A stretch of 64,000 nucleotides of DNA from Streptomyces sp. Sge12. Its GTDB lineage: Bacteria; Actinomycetota; Actinomycetes; Streptomycetales; Streptomycetaceae. Both the position numbers and the translations under genes were made by a program. The stretch spans positions 434,001 to 498,000 of the forward strand of contig NZ_CP020555.1 of assembly GCF_002080455.1 (NCBI RefSeq), written 5' to 3'. Below the pieces are notes generated by a model. The model ran no database searches, was not told the origin of the DNA, and worked only from the letters and a program-made list of their open reading frames with translations. Shown one piece after another: positions 1-8,412 of the stretch (positions are counted from its first letter, which is position 1; every line of letters starts with the position of its first letter).

Positions 1-537
1 CAGGACCCCAGTGGTGCCGGGCACGTTGACCCCGGCGTAGGCGTGGACGCCGTCGGGCGAGAGCGCGATGCCCATGCCGCCTCCGCGGTACTCGCCGTCG
101 GTGACGGGGCCGGTGGCCGTGCGGTACGGGATGAGGGCCACCCGTACCCGGGTGCGGGTGTCGACGACGGCGACGCCCTCGGCGGTGGCCACCCAGGCGC
201 GGCCGTCCGCGCCCACGGCCAGTCCGTACGGGGCCCTGCCCACGGTGACCGAGGCGACGGCGCCGCGCTGCGGGTCCACGAAGGTCACGGTGTCGGCCCC
301 GAAGTCGGCCGTCAGGAGCAGCCCCTGCGGGGTGGGCGCGGTGGCGGGCAGCGGTGCGGTGGCGGAGGGCGCCGGAGCCGGCGGCGCGGGCGCCGCGGTG
401 CGGGTGCAGGAGCCGAGCAGCAGGACCGCGGCGAGGGCCGCGAGGGCGCCCCGCCGGCACGTACGGGCGCGGGCTCGGGTACGGGTACGGGTACGGACGC
501 GCGTACGGGTACGGACGCCCGGCGTGCGGTGGTTCAT
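1..537 (-). CDS. Beta-propeller (YncE-like) lipoprotein, 3' part outside window
   Basis: Reads leftward from ATG at 537 and runs off the left edge, so the C-terminus is missing. The N-terminus is a strongly basic Arg-Thr rich stretch, then a hydrophobic segment ending in a lipobox (LLLGSC), so the mature protein should be anchored to the outer face of the membrane by a lipid on that Cys. An Ala/Pro linker follows, then blade-like repeats (LLLTADFGADTVTFVDP, VGRAPYGLAV, WVATAEGVAVVDTRT, MGIALSPDGVHAY) typical of YVTN/YncE beta-propellers, which mediate binding rather than a known reaction. The ATG overlaps the TGA of the ankyrin gene (ATGA), so the two are probably co-translated. Function is unknown beyond surface propeller lipoprotein. 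Confidence 0.8.
   Translation of the reverse strand, partial: MNHRTPGVRTRTRVRTRTRTRARARTCRRGALAALAAVLLLGSCTRTAAPAPPAPAPSATAPLPATAPTPQGLLLTADFGADTVTFVDPQRGAVASVTVGRAPYGLAVGADGRAWVATAEGVAVVDTRTRVRVALIPYRTATGPVTDGEYRGGGMGIALSPDGVHAYAGVNVPGTTGVL
461..518. repeat. GGGTAC hexamer-type repeat encoding an Arg-Thr signal n-region
   Basis: Imperfect GGGTAC/GTACGG tandem units lie inside the start of the lipoprotein gene. On the minus strand they encode an alternating Arg-Thr/Arg-Ala run just before the hydrophobic core of the signal peptide. Such short-unit repeats can change length by slippage. Confidence 0.7.
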
Positions 538-1157
538 CGGCCCGGCCCGGCTTCCGCCCGGTCGAGCGCCGCCTTCAGGATCCGCGCCATGCCGTCGAAG
601 CCCCGGCGCGCGGCGTGCTCGTAGGGCGCCACCCCGTCGTGGTCGGGCAGCCGGGGATCGGCGCCCGCCGCGAGGAGCGCCGCGACGACCTCCTCGTGGC
701 GCGGGCCGCCGTCGCCGAGGATCACCGCCTCCAGCAGGGCGGTCCAGCCGAGCCGGTTGACGTGGTCGACGTCGATGTCCGTCTCGTCGAGCACGGCGCG
801 CACGTACGCGATGTGCCCGCGCTCGGCGGCCGGGATGAGGGAGATCCCGCCGAAGCGGTTGCGCTGCTTCAGGTCGGGCCCGGCGGGCAGCAGCAGGCGC
901 ATCATCCGGACGCTGCCGGTGACCCCGGTGACCAGCCAGGGGCTGTCCTCCCGGGAGTCGGGGGCGTTCGGGTCGGCTCCGGCGGCGACCAGCAGTTCGG
1001 CCGCGGCCACGTGGTCGCCGAGCGCGGCCAGCAGCAGGGGCGTGCGCAGCTCCTCGTCACGGACCTCCACGGCGGCGCCCGCGGCGAGCGCCGTGCCCAC
1101 CGCCGCCGCGTCGCCGCGGCGGGCCCCGTCGAGGAGGAGTCGGTCGTGCGCGTTCAT
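534..1157 (-). CDS. Ankyrin-repeat protein
   Basis: Protein of 207 aa starting at ATG 1157, behind an AGAGGG ribosome site. It consists of ankyrin-type repeats: TPLLLAALGDHVAAAELLVAAGADPNAPD, then ISLIPAAERGHIAYVRAVLDETDIDVDHVNRLGWTALLEAVILG in pieces, and EEVVAALLAAGADPRLPDHDGVAPYEHAARRG at the end, roughly one repeat per 33 residues. No signal peptide or membrane segment is visible, so it is cytoplasmic. Ankyrin repeats bind protein partners. The stop overlaps the start of the exported propeller lipoprotein, which suggests a functional pair, but nothing in the sequence names the partner. Confidence 0.85.
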   Translation of the reverse strand: MNAHDRLLLDGARRGDAAAVGTALAAGAAVEVRDEELRTPLLLAALGDHVAAAELLVAAGADPNAPDSREDSPWLVTGVTGSVRMMRLLLPAGPDLKQRNRFGGISLIPAAERGHIAYVRAVLDETDIDVDHVNRLGWTALLEAVILGDGGPRHEEVVAALLAAGADPRLPDHDGVAPYEHAARRGFDGMARILKAALDRAEAGPGR

Positions 1158-1320
1158 GGTGTCCCTCTCGGCTCCGGGCGGGGAGGGCCGGGTACGTCCT
1201 CCCGCTCTCCCGTCCATGCTCGCCGCGCCGCCGCCCGCGCCGGGTCCGACCGGTGGACGGAGCGTGCGGGCGGTCCGGCGGACCCCGGGGTCGGCCGATC
1301 GGCTGATGCGGCCGCGCGGA

Positions 1321-1854
1321 TCAGGCCTCGTACTCGGTGAGGTCGATGCCGTGGATCCGCACGGAGGTCCCGTAGCGGGGGTCGGTGGTGTCGCGTTCCA
1401 TCACCATGCCCAGTTTGCGGATCACGTTCTCGGAATCGGTGTTGCTCATCCGGTTGACCGCGACGACCCGGTCCAGGCCGCGGTCCTGGAGCGCGAACTC
1501 CAAGGTGGCGTGGGCGGCCTCGGAGGCGTAGCCCTGGCCCCAGTACTGGCGGCCGAGCCGCCAGCTGATCTGTACGTCCGCCCTGGCGTCCGGCAGGTTC
1601 TCGAGGACCGAGAGGCCGACGGCACCGATGAGCTCGCCGGAGCCGAGGAGCTCGACGGCGAAGATCCCGAAGCCCTCGTCGTCCCACTCCTCGTCCCAGC
1701 GCTCGATCTCCTCGGCCGTCTCGTCCAGGTCGAGGGTGGAGCCCTCGCCGATCCAGCGCATCACCTCCGGGTCGGCGTTGATCTCCGACAGGGGGACGAG
1801 GTCGTCGTCGGTCCAGAGGCGGAGGAGGAGTCGGGGGGTACGGATCTCGGTCAT
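1321..1854 (-). CDS. GNAT family N-acetyltransferase (RimJ/RimL-like)
   Basis: Protein of 177 aa from ATG 1854; a GGCAGG ribosome site sits about 9 nt upstream. It opens with the RimJ/RimL-type start TEIRTPRLLLR, shows the acetyl-CoA binding region around LGRQYWGQGYASEA, and ends with the usual VNRMSNTDSENVIRKLGM segment of this subfamily. These enzymes transfer acetyl from acetyl-CoA to amino groups of proteins or small molecules; the substrate cannot be read from the sequence. It stands alone, divergent from the molybdoenzyme gene. Confidence 0.88.
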   Translation of the reverse strand: MTEIRTPRLLLRLWTDDDLVPLSEINADPEVMRWIGEGSTLDLDETAEEIERWDEEWDDEGFGIFAVELLGSGELIGAVGLSVLENLPDARADVQISWRLGRQYWGQGYASEAAHATLEFALQDRGLDRVVAVNRMSNTDSENVIRKLGMVMERDTTDPRYGTSVRIHGIDLTEYEA

Positions 1855-2004
1855 GCCCCACATCCTGCCGAATCTCCGCCGACCAGCGGTAATCGGCCGT
1901 TGCGGTGGTGTTGCGGGTTCGTGGCGGGCACCGCGGGAAGGTTCCCCCGGCTCGCCCCGGACCTCTACGGTCCGTGGCAACCGCGACCAAGGAGTGCTCC
2001 TGCC

Positions 2005-3294
2005 ATGCCCTTCGATCTGTCGGACGAGAGCCGGTACGACCGCACGCGCCTGCGGCAGTGGGCGCGCGGCCGCGCCCGCTCCGCCGGGGTGGACCGCCGT
2101 GATCTGCTGAGGCTGTTCGCGGTGGGCGCCGCCGCCGGATCACTCGGCGTGGCAGCGGGCGGCGCCACGGCCTCGGCGGCGCCGGCCGGACCGGCCGGAC
2201 CCCTCGCCGACCCGGTGCCCCGCACCGTCAAGGCGCTGCCGCCCGAGCTCTTCACCCTCCGCGGTACGAACGCGGAGACGAACTTCGCGGCGCTGCGCGG
2301 CACGGGCACGCTCACCCCGATCGACCGGTTCTTCGTCCGCAACCACACCTCGACCCCGCGGATCGACGCGGAGGGGTGGCGGCTGAAGGTGTGGGGCGAC
2401 GGGCTGGCGGGCGGCCCGCTGGAGCTGTCGTACGAGCGGCTGCGCGCCCTGCGCCCGGTGGAGCGGACCCTGTTCATCGAGTGCGCGGGCAACGGCCGGA
2501 GCTTCTACACGACGCAGCAGGGCCAGTCGGTCACCGGCACCGCCTGGACCCTGGGCGCGATCGGCGTCGCGCGCTGGCGCGGCGCGCGGCTGTCCGACGT
2601 CCTGCGCCTGGCGGGCGTGACCCGCGGCGCCGTGGACGTGCTGCCGAGCGGGTTGGACGACGAGGTGGTCGCGAACGGGGTGAACCTGGGCCGGGTGCGG
2701 CGCCCGCTGCCCGTCACCAAGGCGCTGGACGACGTACTGCTGGCCTACGAGATGAACGGGCAGCCGCTGCCGCCGGACCACGGCGGGCCGGTCCGCCTCG
2801 TCGTACCGGACTGGGTGGGGATCTCCTCGATCAAGTGGGTCGGGGACATCGAGGTGAGCGCCGAGCCGCTGTACTCGCCGTGGAACACCGACCTGTACCG
2901 GCTGTTCGGGCCCGAGCACCCGGCTCAGGGCAGTGCGCCGCTGACCCGGCAGACGCTCAAGAGCGCCTTCGAGCTGGAGCTGGGGGCCACCGTTCCTGTG
3001 CACCGGCCCCGGCTGCTGACCGGGCGTTCCTGGTCGGGCGCGGCCCCGGTGACCCGGATCGACGTGAGCACGGACGGCGGCGGCCACTGGCGGCGCGCCC
3101 GGCTGCACGACACCCCGCGCCGGGGCGGCTGGGTGCGGTGGTCGGTGCCGTGGACCCCGCGCGCGAGGGGGGCGACGGCGCTGCTCGCGCGGGCGACCGA
3201 CGCGACCGGGCGGACGCAGCCCGATCGGTCGGTCCACAACACGCAGGGGTACCTCTTCGACGCGGTGGTCCGCCATCCGGTGACGGTGGTGTGA
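2005..3294 (+). CDS. Tat-exported sulfite-oxidase-type molybdopterin oxidoreductase
   Basis: Protein of 429 aa starting at ATG 2005, ten bases after an AAGGAG site. A twin-arginine signal (VDRRDLLRLFAVGAAAG, residues about 33-50) is followed by an Ala-rich cleavage region. The oxidoreductase domain contains FIECAGNGRSFY, whose Cys is the expected molybdenum ligand of the sulfite oxidase family, and GVNLGRVRRPLPVTKALDDVLLAYEMNG in pieces. The C-terminal third (RSWSGAAPVTRIDVSTDGGG) matches the Mo-co oxidoreductase dimerisation domain. Substrate is uncertain: this family includes sulfite oxidases and MsrP-like reductases. No heme domain or cytochrome gene is beside it. The reading frame stays open far upstream, but that stretch is antisense to other genes. 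Confidence 0.88.
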   Translation: MPFDLSDESRYDRTRLRQWARGRARSAGVDRRDLLRLFAVGAAAGSLGVAAGGATASAAPAGPAGPLADPVPRTVKALPPELFTLRGTNAETNFAALRGTGTLTPIDRFFVRNHTSTPRIDAEGWRLKVWGDGLAGGPLELSYERLRALRPVERTLFIECAGNGRSFYTTQQGQSVTGTAWTLGAIGVARWRGARLSDVLRLAGVTRGAVDVLPSGLDDEVVANGVNLGRVRRPLPVTKALDDVLLAYEMNGQPLPPDHGGPVRLVVPDWVGISSIKWVGDIEVSAEPLYSPWNTDLYRLFGPEHPAQGSAPLTRQTLKSAFELELGATVPVHRPRLLTGRSWSGAAPVTRIDVSTDGGGHWRRARLHDTPRRGGWVRWSVPWTPRARGATALLARATDATGRTQPDRSVHNTQGYLFDAVVRHPVTVV

Positions 3295-3304
3295 CCGGGG
3301 ACGC

Positions 3305-4480
3305 TCAGGGGGCGTGGAAGGCGACCTCCGGCGCGTCCGGGGACGGGCCGTCGAGCACGGGCTGCGGGCGGCCTCGCAGGTGCTGGTCGAAGAAGGCGGC
3401 GACGTAGCGCCGGGTCAGTTCGACGGAGCGGGCTCCGGGCAGCGGAGCCTCCTCGTCGGGCAGGCCCAGCTGTTCGCCGATGGCCGGGAAGTCGCTGAAG
3501 GTGAAGTGGCCGGAGCCGGCGAAGGTGATCCAGCGCTTCCAGCCGTCGAGCAGCGGCCAGTCCCGGTCCCAGCTGTCGTTGCCGCCGGGTCCGCGCTGCT
3601 GCGCGCCGAGCAGCATGAAGGGGCGCCCGCCGAGTCCGGTGGCGGGGACCGGCGTGGAGAATCCGCCGTCCATGTTGATCCCGGCCCGGATCCTGCGGTC
3701 GCCGGCCATCGCGGCCGCGGTCGAGGAACCGCCGATGGAGTGGCCGGCCATCGCGATGCGGCTCTTGTCGATGAGGTGGGAGTGGCGCCAGACGGGGTTG
3801 CGTCCGGTGAGGCGGTCCAGGAGGTAGGACACGTCGCGGGCGCGGGTCTCGCCGACGGTCCGGTAACCGGCCTCGTCCTGGGCCTTCTCGCAGGCCAGGC
3901 AGGTGAGGACGCGCCCGCCCGGGAAGGCGGTGCCCACGCTCTCGTACGCGTGGTCCACGGAGGCGACGACGTAGCCGCGCGAGGCCAGGTCCTCGGCGAG
4001 CGCGGTGAGCGTGGACCGGTGGACGCTGAAGCCCGGGGAGAGGACGATCAGCGGGTACCGGCCGTCGGCGGGGCGGGCGCCCGTCCGGCCGTGGGTCCGG
4101 GTGCCGGTCAGGGTCTCGACCGGGATCACCTGGTCCAGCCCGCGGGAGACCAGCAGCAGCCGGGCCTCCTCGGGGGTGAGGTAGCGGGTGGTCCGGCCGC
4201 TGTCGTGGCGCGCCGGGTAGCGCAGGGTGACCATCAGCTCGCGCGGCCCGGACCCGGCCCAGGGGTCGGTGCGGCTGTGGTCCACCAGGTGCAGGTCCTC
4301 GCGGCCGACGGCGAAACGGCCGGTGGGGCGCGGGAGTTCCACCGTCGTGCGGCGGTCGTCGGTCGCCACCGGCCCGGCGCCGACGGAGGTGTCCGCGGCG
4401 ACCGAGACGGTGGCGGTGGCGAGCGGGAGGGGCAGGAGTATGGCGGCCAGGGTCAGGGCGGCAACTGCGCGCGTCTTCAT
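3305..4480 (-). CDS. Secreted alpha/beta hydrolase (PAF-acetylhydrolase/cutinase-like)
   Basis: Protein of 391 aa. The start MKTRAVAALTLAAILLPLPL at 4480 gives a normal Sec signal peptide; the frame is open further upstream, but only to a TTG. The nucleophile elbow GHSIGGSS and the late GSGHFTFSD (catalytic His) define an alpha/beta hydrolase, with the oxyanion strand at PLIVLSPGF. The extended N-terminal beta region and overall size recall the PAF acetylhydrolase II and polyester-hydrolase relatives, so an ester bond of a lipid or polymer is the likely target. It is convergent with the molybdoenzyme, with only 10 bp between the stops. Confidence 0.82.
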   Translation of the reverse strand: MKTRAVAALTLAAILLPLPLATATVSVAADTSVGAGPVATDDRRTTVELPRPTGRFAVGREDLHLVDHSRTDPWAGSGPRELMVTLRYPARHDSGRTTRYLTPEEARLLLVSRGLDQVIPVETLTGTRTHGRTGARPADGRYPLIVLSPGFSVHRSTLTALAEDLASRGYVVASVDHAYESVGTAFPGGRVLTCLACEKAQDEAGYRTVGETRARDVSYLLDRLTGRNPVWRHSHLIDKSRIAMAGHSIGGSSTAAAMAGDRRIRAGINMDGGFSTPVPATGLGGRPFMLLGAQQRGPGGNDSWDRDWPLLDGWKRWITFAGSGHFTFSDFPAIGEQLGLPDEEAPLPGARSVELTRRYVAAFFDQHLRGRPQPVLDGPSPDAPEVAFHAP

Positions 4481-4570
4481 GAACTGCACGCTATGCGGCT
4501 GGTTCTGGCGGATCGTCAGCCTCCGGGGCGGACGCTCCGTCAACCCGCGGAGGGAGGCGGCGGCCCCGGG

Positions 4571-5548
4571 TCACTCCTGAGTCGTAGCCACATCGATGGC
4601 GTCGAGCTTGCCCCGCAGGTACGTGTGGGAGTCGACGGGTTCGTGCACGATCCGGCCGACCGGGGCGGGCAGTGACTCCACGCGGGTGTGGGCGTCGCAC
4701 TCGTAGAAGTAGACGAGGGAGATCAGTTCCTCGGCCGGAGCGTCGGCGGGCGGGGGCAGTACGCGGTGGCGGCCCGCGCGCCAGCGGTCGCCGGTCCAGC
4801 GGGCCATCAGGTCGCCGATGTTGACGGTGAGCGCCGCCGGGTCGTAGGGCGCGTCCTGCCAGCCGTCGGCATCGGTGTGGATCTGGAGCCCGCCCGCACC
4901 CGGCTCCCGGTCGAGGACGGTGACGGTGCCGAAGTCCGTGTGGGCTCCGATGCGGAACTGGCCGGGCAGGGGCGGGCCGACGACCTCGGTGCCCGGGTAC
5001 CAGTTGAGATTGAACCCCCAGGTGGGGTGTGAGGTGTGGCGGGTGAAGTGGTCCTCGGCCAGGCCCAGGGCGACGGCCAGGAGCTCCAGCAGCTCGTCGG
5101 AGAGGGACCGCATCAGGCGCAGGTACTCCGTCACCAGCGGCCGGAGCTGCGGCGCTTCGGCGGGCCAGACGTTGGGCACGAACCATTCGGCGTCCACGGA
5201 GGGGTTCCCGGTGGGGTCCTCGGCCGCGAAGGACCAGGACTCCTTGAGGTCGGGCGGCGAGGCCGCCCCCTCCGCATAGCTGTTGGCCTCCGCGCCGGGG
5301 CCGAGCCATCCTCGGCCGCCGACCGGTACGGCGTACGGGGCCTTCGCGCTCGCGGGCAGCCGGAAGAACCGGCCCGCCGCCTCCCGGATCCGCGCGGGCA
5401 GTGCGGGGTCCACGCCGTGCCCGGCCACCAGCAGGAAGCCGGCCGCGCGCAGGGCCTCGTCGACGCGGGCGGCCGTGCGGGCGCGGACCTCGGGTCCGCC
5501 GGACCGCCACGGCCCGAGGTCGATCACGGGAATCTGGGATGCGGTCAT
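4571..5548 (-). CDS. 2-oxoglutarate/Fe(II) oxygenase, isopenicillin-N-synthase-like
   Basis: Protein of 325 aa from ATG 5548. The N-terminal DIOX_N region begins IPVIDLGPW and includes FLLVAGHGVDP and FFRLPASAKAPY. The core has the iron ligands HTDFG (His and Asp) and GRHRVLPP (second His), with FNLNWYPG and the Arg that contacts 2-oxoglutarate expected near the end. Members hydroxylate, desaturate or cyclise small molecules. There is no adjacent biosynthetic cluster, so the substrate is unknown. The gene is monocistronic and divergent from the VOC gene. Confidence 0.88.
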   Translation of the reverse strand: MTASQIPVIDLGPWRSGGPEVRARTAARVDEALRAAGFLLVAGHGVDPALPARIREAAGRFFRLPASAKAPYAVPVGGRGWLGPGAEANSYAEGAASPPDLKESWSFAAEDPTGNPSVDAEWFVPNVWPAEAPQLRPLVTEYLRLMRSLSDELLELLAVALGLAEDHFTRHTSHPTWGFNLNWYPGTEVVGPPLPGQFRIGAHTDFGTVTVLDREPGAGGLQIHTDADGWQDAPYDPAALTVNIGDLMARWTGDRWRAGRHRVLPPPADAPAEELISLVYFYECDAHTRVESLPAPVGRIVHEPVDSHTYLRGKLDAIDVATTQE

Positions 5549-5742
5549 GGGAGACCTGCCTTCCGGGGCTGCGGGGCGCGTCCGGGACCGAGGCTATCGC
5601 CGAGCACCGCCGGAGCGGATCGCCACGGAGCGTGATTCTCGGACACCTTCTGTGTGCATGTGCGGCCGTGGATCGAGAAGATCGTCACGATAAGCACCAG
5701 AATAGGAGGGGCAGTGGTGGCTGACCAGGGACGGAGCGAACG

Positions 5743-6540
5743 GTGGAGATTTCGACGAAGGAGGTCTTCGGGGCCCCCTGCTGGGTGAGCCTGATGACGC
5801 GCGACCTCGGCACGGCCCAGCACTTCTACGGCGCGGTCGTGGGCTGGAGGTTCCGCCCGACCCGTCTCGGCGAGGCGTTCTCGGTGGCGTTCCAGGGCCG
5901 GGTGCCGGTCGCGGGCATCGGGGCGCTGGCGGCGGACCTGGGGGTGGCCGCGGCATGGACCCCGTACTTCGCCGTCGACGACGCCGATGTGGCGGTGGAC
6001 CGGATCCGGGAGCGGACGGGCACGATCGCGGTCGGCCCGGTCTCCTTCGCCTCCGGCGGCCGCGCCGCGCTCGTCGCCGACCCGGACGGCGCCGTCTTCG
6101 GGATCTGGGAGGGCAATGTGGAGGCGGACTGGCGGGTGGGCCGGGGCCCCTCGCCCGCCTGGCTGGAACTGCGCACCCGGAACGCCTTCGACGCGGCGAT
6201 CTTCTACGGTGCGGTGCTGGAGTGGGCCACCGGCCGCGCCGGCTGCTGCGAGGTCTCCTACGAGGAGGACCAGGTCGTGCTGCGGCAGGACGGCGAACCC
6301 GTCGCCCGCCTGAACAGCGGGCCCGTGGAGATCGCCTCGTACTCCCCGCACACCAGGCCCCGCTGGCACGTCCACTTCCGGGTGCCGAAGCTCCGGCCGG
6401 CGGTGGAGGCCGCCCTCTCCCTGGGCGGGCGGCCCGTCTCGGACATCACCTCGAACACCACCGAGCGGTGGGTGACGCTCCGCGACCCGGACGGGGCCCT
6501 GTTCACCCTCACCACGGCCCTCGGGTCGGACGCGGACTGA
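5743..6540 (+). CDS. VOC family protein with two glyoxalase-like domains
   Basis: Protein of 265 aa starting at GTG 5743, with GGAG six bases upstream. Two repeats of the VOC fold are visible: GAPCWVSLMTRDLGTAQHFYGAVVGW and its partner ending VADPDGAVFGIWEG, then PAWLELRTRNAFDAAIFYGAVLEW and its partner ending LRDPDGALFTL (each quoted only in part). This two-domain form is common in Streptomyces and is usually annotated as a glyoxalase or bleomycin-resistance-like protein; the reaction is unknown. A much stronger ribosome site (AGGAGGGG, 5704-5711) lies further upstream, in front of a short out-of-frame ORF. Confidence 0.85.
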   Translation: MEISTKEVFGAPCWVSLMTRDLGTAQHFYGAVVGWRFRPTRLGEAFSVAFQGRVPVAGIGALAADLGVAAAWTPYFAVDDADVAVDRIRERTGTIAVGPVSFASGGRAALVADPDGAVFGIWEGNVEADWRVGRGPSPAWLELRTRNAFDAAIFYGAVLEWATGRAGCCEVSYEEDQVVLRQDGEPVARLNSGPVEIASYSPHTRPRWHVHFRVPKLRPAVEAALSLGGRPVSDITSNTTERWVTLRDPDGALFTLTTALGSDAD

Positions 6541-6672
6541 CCGGCCCCGGCCCCCGCGTCGTCCGCGGTGTCCGCGCGGCCGACTCACACTCGGTGACGC
6601 TTCGAGATGCGGCCGCACGGCAGTGCTGGTTCGCTGAATCCGCCCGCTCTCCCACCGATCCGAGGAGCGATC

Positions 6673-6861
6673 ATGAGCGTTTCAGGCGAGTCCCGTGGCC
6701 GGTCCCAGCAGATGCGCGCCAAGGCCCAGGAGCTGAACGACGCGGCCGAGCGTTCGACCGACCCGGAGGAGCGCCGTCGGCTGAAGGAGAAGGCCCGCCG
6801 TCTCCAGGAGCAGAGCGAGCAGGAGGGCCGTATGGACGACCGGGGCATGGACCCCATGTAG
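6673..6861 (+). CDS. Small charged protein, DUF6381-like
   Basis: Protein of 62 aa with a good GAGGAG ribosome site. It is almost entirely hydrophilic and helical, rich in Glu, Arg and Gln (RSQQMRAKAQELNDAAE, EERRRLKEKARRLQEQSEQE), and ends GRMDDRGMDPM. This matches my recollection of a Streptomyces-specific small protein family named DUF6381, sometimes called small hydrophilic protein. Function is not known. It likely has its own transcript, ended by the hairpin that follows. Confidence 0.75.
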   Translation: MSVSGESRGRSQQMRAKAQELNDAAERSTDPEERRRLKEKARRLQEQSEQEGRMDDRGMDPM

Positions 6862-6904
6862 CCCGTACGCCTACGGATCCCCTCCCCCACCCGAACCGCT
6901 CGCT

Positions 6905-6950
6905 CCGGCCGGTGTCCGCCGCGACCCCCGTCGCCCCGGACACCGGCCGG
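6905..6950. terminator. Bidirectional hairpin terminator
   Basis: A perfect 14-bp inverted repeat (6905-6918 with 6937-6950) with an 18-nt loop lies between the small charged gene and the convergent M64 peptidase gene. There is no T-run, as is usual in very GC-rich actinobacteria. Confidence 0.65.
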
Positions 6951-6975
6951 CGTGCGGTCCCGGTGGCGGAGCCCC

Positions 6976-7011
6976 GGCCGGGGCGGAGGCCGGGGCGGAG
7001 GCCGGGGCGGG
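6976..7011. repeat. Three tandem copies of a 12-bp unit
   Basis: GGCCGGGGCGGA occurs twice and a one-base variant (last A to G) a third time, head to tail, just downstream of the M64 peptidase stop. It is non-coding. Confidence 0.8.
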
Positions 7012-7024
7012 AGCCGGCCCGGTG

Positions 7025-8389
7025 CTAGAGCCGGACGTTCCATTCGGCCGTGGAGCGCAGGGTGCGGGCGATCTTCGGATCGCGCACCGACGGGGTGCGG
7101 TCCTCGGCGGTGACCGACAGGCGGTGCGTGCGCAGGTCGAAGAGCCACAGCTCCGCCACCGGGACCTCGGTGCGGCCCTGGAAGCGCTTCAGCTCGCGTC
7201 CGTCGAGGTACCAGCGGACGACGGGCTGGCGGCCGTCCGCACCGGCGAGCTTCGGTACGGACGCCTTCGCCGTGTGGCGCAGCCGCAGGGTGCGGTCGGT
7301 CGGGGTGAGCGGGGTGACGATGCGGGCGTGCTGGTAGAACCCGCCGATCATCGACTCGACGCCCGGCAGGTTGAAGGGCTTGCCGAGGACCCGCATGAGC
7401 GAGTTGTCGGTGGGCCGGTGGAGCCCGGTCACGAAGTAGTTGCCGCCCTCGTACGCGCCGACCGTGCCGCCGTCCGGTGACTCCTCGCCGAGCCAGCGGT
7501 ACCACTTGGCCCGCTGCGCGGCCATCCGGTCGGCGGAGAGGACCGAGCTGTTGGATTCGGCGGCCTCGGGACCGGTGTACTTCTCGTAGTCCGGGACTCC
7601 GGGGTAGAAGTACTCGTCGGCGAGCTTGCCGAGGGAGTGGCCGGTCTCATGGATGGCGACCTGGCCGGACTTCGGGTGGCCCGCGGAAGCCGTCGATATG
7701 CCCTCGTATCCGAGGGTGGCGCTGGGCTCGTTGTAGCCCGCTCCGCCGTACTTGGCACTGTTGGCCAGGACGATGACGAGGTCCGCGGCGGGCGCCTTCG
7801 CCACGTACGCGTCGACCTTGGGCTGGTCGATGCAGAGCAGCCGCTCGATGCTCTCGCACCAGAAGTACGAGCCGAGGGCCGTGTCCCGGACGGTCGCCGG
7901 GTCGGGATCGCCGGAGACGCCGGATTCGCGCGAGACCGCGTCGACCGTCCAGACGTTGAAGAGGTTCCGGTACGTGGTGTAGGGCTCGACGGCGGTCACC
8001 TCGGCCCACTTCTGCTCGGCGTCGGTGTGGAAGCGTCCCAGCTCGGCGGCGGTGTATCCGTCCCCGATGACGACGACGTCGAGGCGGTCGGCGGTGGACC
8101 CGTTGTCGATCATCTTGGTGACCCCGCCGTCGGCCTGCCGCTCGGCCGGTGAAAGCCGGCCCGAGGCCTTGGCGGGGCTGCCGGCGGCCGGTACCCGGGC
8201 GTGGCCCGATCCGGCGTCACCGCCGTGCTCCGGCCCCGGTATCTCGACCTCCACCCGGGGGCCCGCGGCATCTGCGGCGGCATCGGCGGGGCCCACGGGG
8301 CCGACGGCCACCAGCGCGGCGGTCGCGCAGATCGCGGCGAGCGCGCCGCGCCATGGCGAACGTCCGGCCGCACGTCTGACTCGATGCAT
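7025..8389 (-). CDS. Secreted M64 family zinc metallopeptidase
   Basis: Protein of 454 aa with a Sec signal peptide (basic start, then GALAAICATAALVAVGPVG). The family signature is clear: the zinc motif AIHETGHSLGKLADEYF gives HExxH and the downstream acidic residue, and RLDVVVIGDGYTAAEL marks the start of the M64 (IgA-peptidase) domain. The C-terminal section from about residue 350 is a beta-rich accessory domain. It probably cleaves extracellular proteins. A strong GGGAGG site precedes the ATG, and the gene is divergent from the XRE-TPR regulator across a short AT-rich promoter region. Confidence 0.9.
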   Translation of the reverse strand: MHRVRRAAGRSPWRGALAAICATAALVAVGPVGPADAAADAAGPRVEVEIPGPEHGGDAGSGHARVPAAGSPAKASGRLSPAERQADGGVTKMIDNGSTADRLDVVVIGDGYTAAELGRFHTDAEQKWAEVTAVEPYTTYRNLFNVWTVDAVSRESGVSGDPDPATVRDTALGSYFWCESIERLLCIDQPKVDAYVAKAPAADLVIVLANSAKYGGAGYNEPSATLGYEGISTASAGHPKSGQVAIHETGHSLGKLADEYFYPGVPDYEKYTGPEAAESNSSVLSADRMAAQRAKWYRWLGEESPDGGTVGAYEGGNYFVTGLHRPTDNSLMRVLGKPFNLPGVESMIGGFYQHARIVTPLTPTDRTLRLRHTAKASVPKLAGADGRQPVVRWYLDGRELKRFQGRTEVPVAELWLFDLRTHRLSVTAEDRTPSVRDPKIARTLRSTAEWNVRL

Positions 8390-8412
8390 GAAGTCCTCCC
8401 CGGGGAACGGAA

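Noticed and set aside
757..2004. Long open frame upstream of and in phase with the molybdoenzyme gene
   Set aside because: It is antisense to the ankyrin and GNAT genes, has no protein-like sequence, and a clear AAGGAG site plus Tat signal fix the real start at 2005.
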